Source: Neisseria perflava
GTDB taxonomy: Bacteria; Pseudomonadota; Gammaproteobacteria; Burkholderiales; Neisseriaceae
Reading direction: 5' to 3'
Length of the DNA stretch: 64,000 nt
NCBI RefSeq assembly: GCF_024170405.1
Contig: NZ_JALJYC010000008.1
Coordinates: 1 to 64,000, forward strand
Numbering within the stretch: position 1 is the stretch's first letter; each line of letters opens with the position of its first letter. Below the pieces are notes generated by a model. That model searched no databases, was not told where the DNA came from, and saw only the letters and a list, made by a program, of their open reading frames with translations. Below are positions 42,146 to 49,236 of the stretch, piece by piece. Made by a program: the position numbers and the translations under genes.

Positions 42146-43243
42146 ATGAAAAAATCTCTGATTGCTCTGACTTTGGCAGCTTTGCCTGTTGCAGCTATGG
42201 CTGATGTGACTTTGTACGGCCAAATCAAAGCCGGTGTTGAAGTTTCTAAAGTGAAACTGGGTAGCGATATTGCTGCTGCAACTGGTAATAGCACTAAATC
42301 TGCTACTGCTACCGAAATCGCTGACTTCGGTTCTCGTATCGGTTTCAAAGGTCACGAGCATTTGGGTGACCACTTCAACGCCATTTGGCAAATTGAACAA
42401 AACACTTCCGTAGCCGGTACTGATTCCGGTTGGGGTAATCGTGAATCCTTCATCGGTTTGGAAGGCGACTGGGGTAAAATCCGCGCAGGTAAATTGGATA
42501 CCACAGTGAAAAACACTGATGCTGCCATCGACCCATGGGAATACAGTAATACTGCTTTGGGTATGGGCGTGTTGACTCGTAGTTCTGTATCAGAGCGTGC
42601 CGTATCTGTACGTTACGATACTCCGGTATTTGCCGGTTTCAGCGCCAGCGTACAATACGCACCGCGTGACAACGTAAACTCAAGCGATAAATACACTCAT
42701 GAAGTGGCTACTGGCGAAACTTACTACGCTGGTTTAAACTATGAAAACTCTGGCTTCTTCGGTCAATATGCCGGTGGCTACCGTAAGCATACCCTGAATA
42801 GCGACAACACTGCTGCTATTGCTAAAGATGGTCAATTACATCGTTTGACTTTGGGTTATGATGCCAATAACCTGTTGGTAGCAGTTACTGGTCAATACGG
42901 TAAAAACTGGGAAACTGAAGGTCAGTACGTAGCAGCTCTGTCTAACGGTGTAATTGATGATAGCACTTTGACTGATGCAGTAGAAACTACTGAGGTTGCC
43001 GGTACTCTCGCTTACCGTTTTGGTAATGTGACTCCGCGTGTTTCTTATGCTCACGGCTTTGAATACAAAGTTGATGGCTCTAAAGTACACGATTCTGATT
43101 ACAACCAAGTTGTTGTCGGTGCCGATTACGACTTCTCTAAACGCACTACTGCTTTGGTATCTGCCGGTTGGTTGAAAGCTGGTTCTGGTGCAAGCAAAAT
43201 CGAAAACTACGCCGGTATGGTTGGTTTGCGTCACAAATTCTAA
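42146..43243 (+). CDS. Trimeric porin (PorB-like), tandem copy 1
   Basis: Outer-membrane general porin of the neisserial PorA/PorB family. The 365 residues have a 19-residue signal peptide (MKKSLIALTLAALPVAAMA) and a mature start DVTLYGQIKAGVE. The alternating 16-strand barrel pattern includes IGFKGHEHLGDHFNAIWQIEQ and loop 3 GDWGKIRAGKLDTTVKN, which narrows the pore. The C-terminus VGLRHKF ends in the Phe needed for outer-membrane insertion. A paralogue follows about 425 bases downstream. A strong terminator lies after the stop. Confidence 0.93.
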   Translation: MKKSLIALTLAALPVAAMADVTLYGQIKAGVEVSKVKLGSDIAAATGNSTKSATATEIADFGSRIGFKGHEHLGDHFNAIWQIEQNTSVAGTDSGWGNRESFIGLEGDWGKIRAGKLDTTVKNTDAAIDPWEYSNTALGMGVLTRSSVSERAVSVRYDTPVFAGFSASVQYAPRDNVNSSDKYTHEVATGETYYAGLNYENSGFFGQYAGGYRKHTLNSDNTAAIAKDGQLHRLTLGYDANNLLVAVTGQYGKNWETEGQYVAALSNGVIDDSTLTDAVETTEVAGTLAYRFGNVTPRVSYAHGFEYKVDGSKVHDSDYNQVVVGADYDFSKRTTALVSAGWLKAGSGASKIENYAGMVGLRHKF

Positions 43244-43261
43244 TCTAATATAGATTGGTAT

Positions 43262-43296
43262 AAAAAAAGACCTGCTCTTTGGGCAGGTCTTTTTTG
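43262..43296 (+). terminator. Terminator of porin gene 1
   Basis: AAAAAAGACCTGC pairs with GGCAGGTCTTTTTT around TCTTTG, followed by T. Confidence 0.9.
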
Positions 43297-43538
43297 CGTA
43301 GTTGTTGTAGCTGGAGGAAGAGTGGTACTAGGCAGGCTTGAGGCTTATCTTATGTTCGGGTTCAGAATATTTTGTCATTAATAGGTATTGATGTCTGTAA
43401 TAGTTGCATTTGTAGCTATCTTTGAGATATTACATCAGATTTTTAATGAAACAGGAAAAGACGTCAGATTAAATAATCAAAGTTGTCTGTAAAAAACAAC
43501 TCTTTTAGGCGAATGACGATAGAAAATATGCAGAAAAT

Positions 43539-43567
43539 TTGTTTTTTAAGAGTTAAACCGCTATATT
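43539..43567 (+). promoter_or_regulatory. Promoter of porin gene 2
   Basis: TTGTTT (43539-43544) and TATATT (43562-43567), again 17 bases apart, predict a transcript start near 43574. The rest of the gap from 43297 is noncoding. Confidence 0.65.
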
Positions 43568-43573
43568 AATGAC

Positions 43574-43668
43574 ATGGAATCGCTGATTAGGGCGATAGAT
43601 GCAATAATGGCTAAACGAATTCCATATCCGTTTAAATGACTTTAGCGAATAAGTAAAGGAATACAGCA
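43574..43668 (+). promoter_or_regulatory. Porin 2 leader with conserved ATGGAATCGCTGA start and hairpin
   Basis: Exactly 95 bases, as for porin 1. A TAAACG/CGTTTA hairpin (43612-43617 with 43629-43634) sits at nearly the same place as the porin 1 hairpin though the sequence differs. Confidence 0.55.
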
Positions 43669-44826
43669 ATGAAAAAATCTCTGATTGCTCTGACTTTGGC
43701 AGCCTTGCCTGTTGCGGCTATGGCTGATGTGACTCTGTACGGTCAAATTAAAGCCGGTGTTGAAGTGTCTCATGTTAAATTGGGTAGCGGTACTGCTGAG
43801 GCAGTAAATGGCAGCACCAGCTCTGCAACTGCTACTGAAATCGCTGACTTCGGTTCACGTATCGGTTTCAAAGGCCATGAGCATTTGGGTAACCACTTCA
43901 ACGCCATTTGGCAAATCGAGCAAAATACTTCCGTAGCCGGTACTGATTCCGGCTGGGGTACTCGTGAGTCCTTCATCGGTTTGGAAGGCGACTGGGGTAA
44001 AATCCGTGCCGGTAAATTGGACACTACCGTGAAAAACATGGATGACGCGATTGACCCGTGGGAATACAGCAACTCTGCTTTGGGTTTGGGCGTTTATACT
44101 CGTGATACTGTCTCAGAACGCAAAGTATCTGTACGCTACGATACTCCGGTATTTGCCGGTTTCAGCGCCAGCGTACAATACGCACCGCGTGACAACGTCA
44201 ATGCAAGCGACAAATACACTCACGAAATCGGTGACGAAGGTACTTACTACCTGGGCTTGAACTATGAAAACTCTGGTTTCTTTGGTCAATATGCCGGTGG
44301 TTACAAGAAAAACTTGGTTGTAAACAGCCAATCTGTTGCTAAAGACGGTCAATTGCACCGCCTGACTGCTGGTTACGATGCCAACAACTTGCTGGTAGCC
44401 GTTTCTGGTCAATACGCGAAAAACTGGGAAACCTATGGCCAATATGCCGAAGCTTTGGCTAATGGCGCGGTATCTTATGATAACACTACCAGCATTTCTA
44501 ACGCTGTAATTGGTAGCAGTGCTACTGACGCGAACGGCAATGCAATGGATGATAAAGGTGTGGAAACTACTGAAGTTGCTGCTACTGCTGCTTATCGCTT
44601 CGGTAACATCACTCCACGCGTATCTTACGTTCACGGCTTTAAAGCTAAAGTAGCTGGCGATAAAATCAAAGGTTCTCAATACGACCAAGTCGTTTTGGGT
44701 GCTGACTATGATTTCTCTAAACGCACTACTGCTATGATTTCTGCCGGTTGGTTGAAATCTGCTGAAGATGGCCCGCACAAAGTGGAAACCGTTGCCGGTT
44801 TGGTTGGCTTGCGCCACAAATTCTAA
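43669..44826 (+). CDS. Trimeric porin (PorB-like), tandem copy 2
   Basis: Second porin of the pair, 385 residues, with the same 19-residue signal peptide and nearly identical strands to copy 1 over the first 200 residues. The loops differ: an insertion around residues 265-305 (SYDNTTSISNAVIGSSATDA) lengthens a surface loop, and the early loop KLGSGTAEAVNGSTS differs. It ends VGLRHKF. The two genes presumably arose by tandem duplication and then diverged at exposed loops, as expected under immune or host selection. Independent promoters and terminators flank each gene. Confidence 0.93.
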   Translation: MKKSLIALTLAALPVAAMADVTLYGQIKAGVEVSHVKLGSGTAEAVNGSTSSATATEIADFGSRIGFKGHEHLGNHFNAIWQIEQNTSVAGTDSGWGTRESFIGLEGDWGKIRAGKLDTTVKNMDDAIDPWEYSNSALGLGVYTRDTVSERKVSVRYDTPVFAGFSASVQYAPRDNVNASDKYTHEIGDEGTYYLGLNYENSGFFGQYAGGYKKNLVVNSQSVAKDGQLHRLTAGYDANNLLVAVSGQYAKNWETYGQYAEALANGAVSYDNTTSISNAVIGSSATDANGNAMDDKGVETTEVAATAAYRFGNITPRVSYVHGFKAKVAGDKIKGSQYDQVVLGADYDFSKRTTAMISAGWLKSAEDGPHKVETVAGLVGLRHKF

Positions 44827-44849
44827 TCTGAACGGTTAGTATTGCTTAA

Positions 44850-44880
44850 GAAAAAGACCTGCTTCGGTGGGTCTTTTTTG
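44850..44880 (+). terminator. Terminator of porin gene 2
   Basis: AAAAAGACC pairs with GGGTCTTTTT across a short loop, followed by T. It is related to the porin 1 terminator. Confidence 0.8.
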
Positions 44881-44971
44881 TTGGGTAATGTGGGTTTGGG
44901 ATAAGGATTTGAGGTATTTGTATTGTTTCCAGTATGGTATTGGGTTTAAGCAGACAGAAAATTGCCAGATT

Positions 44972-45129
44972 TTCGTCATTAGCTTCGCAAGTCCGCTACG
45001 CTCCCCCCGCGCAGGCGGGAATCCAGACATTTGGGGTTCTGGCGTTTTGAAAACATTGCAGAGATGTCAGGCTTCTGGATTCCCGCCTGCGCGGGGGGAG
45101 CGTAGCGGACTTGCGAAGCTAATGACGAA
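44972..45129. repeat. 56-bp perfect inverted repeat element
   Basis: Arms 44972-45027 and 45074-45129 are exact reverse complements over 56 bases, with a 46-base spacer. The arms contain GCGCAGGCGGGAAT, resembling the dRS3 repeats of Neisseria. No gene lies in it; an open frame across it is produced by the repeat. Confidence 0.9.
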
Positions 45130-45212
45130 TCCTTGAGGATTCTGTCTGAAGAAATACATTTCTGAAATTTAAAAAGATATTTTATTGTCTTATCTTGAAC
45201 TCACGTTAGGTA

Positions 45213-45267
45213 AAATAAACCAATGCCGTCTGAAAATCATAGGTTTTCAGACGGCATTGGTTTATTT
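45213..45267 (-). terminator. Long DUS-pair terminator at the dusA stop
   Basis: Perfect 24-bp arms (45213-45236 and 45244-45267) include AT-type DUS and overlap the stop codon of dusA. It is among the most stable hairpins in the window. Confidence 0.85.
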
Positions 45268-46281
45268 CTCTGCGTTTTCCTGCCAACGATTGGCCTGCTC
45301 CACTTCCTGCCATGCTTCTAAAATCAAGCTGCCGTCGTTGTCTTTTAATAAAGTAGCGTCGGAAAGCATGCGTCGCCATACGCGGGCTTTGCTTAGGCCG
45401 TGCATTAATCCTAAACTGTGGCGCACGATGTGGCGTAAGGTCGTGCCGCGTCTGGCTTGTATCTGCGCTAGGCTGTAAGCATATAAGCGCTGCACCAATT
45501 CGGCGTATTCAATCGGATTGGCGGCATCGCCGTAAAACAGTCCGTCCCAATCGCGCATAAGCATCGGGTTGTGATACGCTTCGCGCCCGACCATCACACC
45601 ATCCACATGCTGTAAGTGGGCAGCAATTTCGTCATTAGTGGTGATACCGCCGTTGATGATGATTTCCAAATCAGGAAATTCCTGTTTCAAGCGGTACACG
45701 TAATCGTATTTCAGCGGTGGTACTTCGCGGTTTTCTTTCGGTGAAAGACCGTCCAACCAGGCATTGCGGGCGTGGACGATAAAGGTACGGCAGGCGGTTT
45801 TTTTATGCAATGTACCGACAAAATCAGCCACGACTTGATAATCGGTTTGTCTGTCCACGCCGATACGGTGTTTGACGGTAATGGGAATTTGCACCGCGTC
45901 TTGCATGGCATTCAAACAATCGGCCACTAAATCTACTTCATTCATCAGGCAGGCGCCAAACGCGCCTTTTTGCACGCGCGGGCTGGGGCAGCCGCAGTTT
46001 AAATTGACTTCATTGTAACCGTACTGCACCGCTGCACGCGCCGCCTGCGCCAAATCGCCCGGCTCGCTGCCGCCCAGTTGTAGGGCAACGGGCTGTTCAC
46101 CATCGTTAAACATCAAAAAGCGGTCTTTGTCGCCGTGGATAATTGCGCCGGCATTTATCATTTCGCTGTACAGCCAAGTATGATGGGTAATCTGTCGCGC
46201 CATGTAACGGTAATGACGGTCTGTCCAATCGAGCATAGGGGCAACGGATAAACGGCGGGCGGGAAGGTTGGGGGTAGTCAT
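45262..46281 (-). CDS. dusA: tRNA-dihydrouridine synthase A
   Basis: Flavin-dependent reduction of uridines in the D-loop of tRNA. The 339 residues have the DusA start RRLSVAPMLDWTDRHYRYMAR, the catalytic cysteine in NLNCGCPSPRVQKGAFGACLM and the phosphate-binding INGGITTNDE. The DWTDRH motif distinguishes DusA from DusB. It stands alone on the minus strand, convergent with the porin genes. A DusB gene occurs elsewhere in the window. Confidence 0.93.
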   Translation of the reverse strand: MTTPNLPARRLSVAPMLDWTDRHYRYMARQITHHTWLYSEMINAGAIIHGDKDRFLMFNDGEQPVALQLGGSEPGDLAQAARAAVQYGYNEVNLNCGCPSPRVQKGAFGACLMNEVDLVADCLNAMQDAVQIPITVKHRIGVDRQTDYQVVADFVGTLHKKTACRTFIVHARNAWLDGLSPKENREVPPLKYDYVYRLKQEFPDLEIIINGGITTNDEIAAHLQHVDGVMVGREAYHNPMLMRDWDGLFYGDAANPIEYAELVQRLYAYSLAQIQARRGTTLRHIVRHSLGLMHGLSKARVWRRMLSDATLLKDNDGSLILEAWQEVEQANRWQENAEK

Positions 46282-46484
46282 TGCAGTTTCGGTAAAATTT
46301 TTTCAGACGGCATTATAGCAGAGCTACTGGGGCAGGCTGGGAGTGTATGTGTTTTGAACCTCAGTATCTGATGGCTTTTTTCTTGCCACAATATGTGTAT
46401 TAATTCAAGGGGAAATACGTATTTTTAGATAGAGTTTGATTTAAGGCATAAAAATTTTGCCAGCTGCTGCCGGTTATATATAAA

Positions 46485-46492
46485 TATGTTAA
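46485..46492. promoter_or_regulatory. TATGTTAA motif upstream of cstA copy 1
   Basis: One TATGTTAA within AATAT-GTTA-ATATT lies in an AT-rich 315-base intergenic stretch. Three further copies lie upstream of cstA copy 2. It may be a regulator site or only composition. Confidence 0.25.
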
Positions 46493-46596
46493 TATTTGCC
46501 AAAATATAAAAATTTTCTTTTAAATATAATTGTTGATTTGTCATTTTTTTGGGATTTATTTGTTTATATTTATTTATTAATATTTAAGGACCTGTT

Positions 46597-48675
46597 ATGA
46601 AAGCGATAAAATCGTTTCTGATATGGGGCATTGTGGTGCTGGCGGGGGTTGCCGCCTTCGCTACGCTTGCCCTTAATCGCGGCGAACACATCAGCGCGGT
46701 TTGGTTGGTGGTGGCGGCGGTATCGGTGTATTGCATTGCCTACCGTTTTTACAGCCTGTATATCTGTAAAAACATTTTGCAGCTGGATGAGCGCCGGATG
46801 ACACCGGCGGAGCGCCACAATAACGGTGTGGACTATGTGCCGACTGATAAAAAAGTCTTGTTCGGCCACCACTTTGCCGCCATCGCGGGCGCGGGTCCGC
46901 TGGTAGGGCCGGTGTTGGCTTCGCAGATGGGCTATTTGCCGGGTACGCTGTGGATTATTTTCGGCGTGGTGCTGGCCGGTGCAGTGCAGGACATGATGGT
47001 GCTGTTTGTGTCTATGCGGCGTGACGGTAAGTCTTTGGGTGAAATCATCAAACAGGAATTGGGTACGACTGCGGGCGTGATTGCCTCCATCGGTATCCTG
47101 ATGATTATGGTCATCATCACTTCGGTCTTGGCGCTGATTGTGGTCAAAGCGCTGACCCACAGCCCGTGGGGTACGTTTACCATTGCCATGACCGTGCCGA
47201 TTGCCCTGATTATGGGTTTCTATGCCCGCTTTATCCGTCCGGGCAAACTGGGTGAAATTTCTATTGTCGGCTTTATCGCACTGATGAGCGCGGTGATTTT
47301 CGGCGACCGCGTGGCGGCCAGTAGTATCGGCCCGTGGTTTAACCTTGACGGTGTGCAACTGGCGGTCGGTATCATGCTTTACGGCGGTATTTCTTCGCTG
47401 CTGCCGGTATGGTTTATGATGACCCCGCGCGATTATCTGGCAACATTCTTGAAAATCGGCACGATTGTGGCTTTGGCCATCGGTATCATCATTGTCGGCC
47501 CTGAATTGAAAATGCCGGCAGTGACCCTCTTTATCGACGGTACCGGCCCGGTGTTCTCCGGCAAACTATTCCCGTTCTTGTTTATTACCATTGCCTGCGG
47601 CGCGGTATCCGGCTTCCATGCGCTGATTTCTTCCGGTACGACTCCGAAAATGATTGCCAATGAAACCCATGTGCGTGCCATCGGTTACGGCGGTATGCTG
47701 ATGGAAAGTTTTGTGGCGATGATGGCATTGGCGGCTGCCTGCTCGCTGGATCCGGGCGTGTATTTTGCCATGAACAGCCCGGCTGCCTTGATTGGTACGG
47801 ATGTCCACACTGCGGCGCAAGCCATTACCACTCATCTGCATATCGCGGCAGACGCGGATGTCTTGGCGCAAACTGCAAAAGAAGTGGGCGAGCATTCGAT
47901 TCTGTCCCGCGCCGGCGGTGCACCGACTTTGGCTGTGGGCATGGCGCATATCATGAGCCGCCTGATTCCGGGCGAAGCAATGATGGCTTTCTGGTATCAC
48001 TTCGCGCTGCTGTTTGAAGCCATGTTTATTCTGACAGCGGTGGACGCCGGTACCCGTACTTCGCGCTTTATGTTCCAAGATTTGCTGGGTACGTTTATCA
48101 AACCTTTGGGTACAGGCCGAGGCATGTTCTCCAACGTGGTGGCCACTTTCTTGGCCGTTGGCTCTTGGGGCTATTTCCTCTATACTGGCGTTACCGACCC
48201 GCTGGGCGGCATTAACTCGCTGTGGCCGCTCTTCGGTATCGGTAACCAAATGCTGGCGGGTATCGCGCTGGTAATGGTATCGGTGGTATTGGTGAAAATG
48301 AAACGCGAATGCTATGTTTGGGTGCCCATGATTCCGGCCATCGGCCTGCTGATTGTCACTTCCGTGGCTTCCCTGCAAAAACTGTTCGACCCCGATCCGC
48401 ATGTCAGCTTTATGGCGCACGCTGCGCAATACCGTGAAGCCGCTGCCGCCGGACAAATTTTGGCTCCGGCTAAAGACGTGGCGCAAATGGGTCAGATTGT
48501 GTTGAACGACTACGTTAACTCGACTTTGTGTGCCGCCTTTATGCTGGTGGTGGTATTTGTAACCATCTATGGTGTAATTGTGGCGCTCAAAGCCCGCAAA
48601 ATCGGTTGGCCGACTGCCAAAGAAGTGCCTGCCGTTTATCGTGACGAGGTGGCGCGCAATGAAACCGCTGCTTAA
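46597..48675 (+). CDS. cstA: Carbon starvation protein A/pyruvate-peptide transporter, tandem copy 1
   Basis: Large inner-membrane transporter of the CstA family; relatives import pyruvate or peptides and are induced by carbon starvation. The 692 residues form about 16-18 helices with conserved segments YVPTDKKVLFGHHFAAIAGAG, GFHALISSGTTPKM and DPLGGINSLWPLFGIGNQML. The start MKAIKSFLIWGIVVLAG follows an AAGGA site. The 3' end overlaps the following ybdD-like gene. A second cstA-ybdD unit follows immediately. Confidence 0.93.
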   Translation: MKAIKSFLIWGIVVLAGVAAFATLALNRGEHISAVWLVVAAVSVYCIAYRFYSLYICKNILQLDERRMTPAERHNNGVDYVPTDKKVLFGHHFAAIAGAGPLVGPVLASQMGYLPGTLWIIFGVVLAGAVQDMMVLFVSMRRDGKSLGEIIKQELGTTAGVIASIGILMIMVIITSVLALIVVKALTHSPWGTFTIAMTVPIALIMGFYARFIRPGKLGEISIVGFIALMSAVIFGDRVAASSIGPWFNLDGVQLAVGIMLYGGISSLLPVWFMMTPRDYLATFLKIGTIVALAIGIIIVGPELKMPAVTLFIDGTGPVFSGKLFPFLFITIACGAVSGFHALISSGTTPKMIANETHVRAIGYGGMLMESFVAMMALAAACSLDPGVYFAMNSPAALIGTDVHTAAQAITTHLHIAADADVLAQTAKEVGEHSILSRAGGAPTLAVGMAHIMSRLIPGEAMMAFWYHFALLFEAMFILTAVDAGTRTSRFMFQDLLGTFIKPLGTGRGMFSNVVATFLAVGSWGYFLYTGVTDPLGGINSLWPLFGIGNQMLAGIALVMVSVVLVKMKRECYVWVPMIPAIGLLIVTSVASLQKLFDPDPHVSFMAHAAQYREAAAAGQILAPAKDVAQMGQIVLNDYVNSTLCAAFMLVVVFVTIYGVIVALKARKIGWPTAKEVPAVYRDEVARNETAA

Positions 48676-48871
48676 AGCGGCGTGGTTAGGCTGTCTGAAA
48701 AAGGCGTATAAAAACGCCTGTATCTCGGCCAACTACATGGCCGGGATTCCCGACTATGACCGCTATGTGGCGCAGCAGCGCAAACACAACCCGAATGCGC
48801 CGGTGATGAGCAAAGTGGATTTTGTGAATTACTGCTATTCGAAAAACAACGGCAGCGGCCGCTGCTGCTGA
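48659..48871 (+). CDS. YbdD/YjiX family small protein, copy 1
   Basis: Seventy-residue protein of the YbdD/DUF466 family, always linked to CstA-type transporters and thought to be a small partner or regulator. Conserved are SANYMAGIPDYDRYV, HNPNAPVMSKVDFVNYCY and the C-terminal GSGRCC. The start ATG at 48659 overlaps cstA by 17 bases, so translation is probably coupled. The longer frame from 48578 lies inside cstA. Confidence 0.88.
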   Translation: MKPLLKAAWLGCLKKAYKNACISANYMAGIPDYDRYVAQQRKHNPNAPVMSKVDFVNYCYSKNNGSGRCC

Positions 48872-48883
48872 TTTGGATACGGC

Positions 48884-48932
48884 AAGGCCGTCTGAAATAT
48901 TCCGATTTTATGCGGATGTTTCAGACGGCCTT
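48884..48932 (+). terminator. DUS-pair terminator after cstA-ybdD unit 1
   Basis: Arms AAGGCCGTCTGAAA (48884-48897) and complement (48919-48932), followed by TTT. It separates the two cstA units. The rest of the 365-base gap is AT-rich and noncoding, and contains three TATGTTAA motifs (48963, 49119 and 49150). Confidence 0.75.
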
Positions 48933-49236
48933 TTTGGTGCCAGATGGTTTGAAAATCTGATGTATGTTAACTTTTGTTTAAGTAATTTGGGTTTGTTTTA
49001 ATTTTTATAATGGCTTATTTTAACTGGAGAAAATTTGATTCAAACAATATATTCTATTTTAATATCTTGTTTTTCATTGGCAAAAAAATAAAGGCTAAGG
49101 CCGTCTGAAAAATCTTAATATGTTAATAATATATCAAAAACCGTATAATTATGTTAATCTTCGAGTCGCTTATCTATGCATTTGAGAATTGTTTACAACT
49201 TTTATTCCCATCTTACATCCCCATAAAGGATCAATC

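Noticed and set aside
42051..42148. Short upstream open frame in the porin 1 leader, ending at the porin start
   Set aside because: The equivalent frame in the porin 2 leader stops early, and no ribosome binding site is possible if the transcript starts at this ATG. Noted in the leader finding but not called as a gene.
44867..45136. 89-codon open frame across the 56-bp inverted repeat
   Set aside because: Both ends encode the same repeat-derived peptide (SPRAGGNPD / FPPARGERSG); it arises from the palindrome.
47566..48732. 388-codon open frame antisense to cstA copy 1
   Set aside because: His/Arg/Gln-rich shadow of a GC-rich transporter gene, with no domain or start signal.
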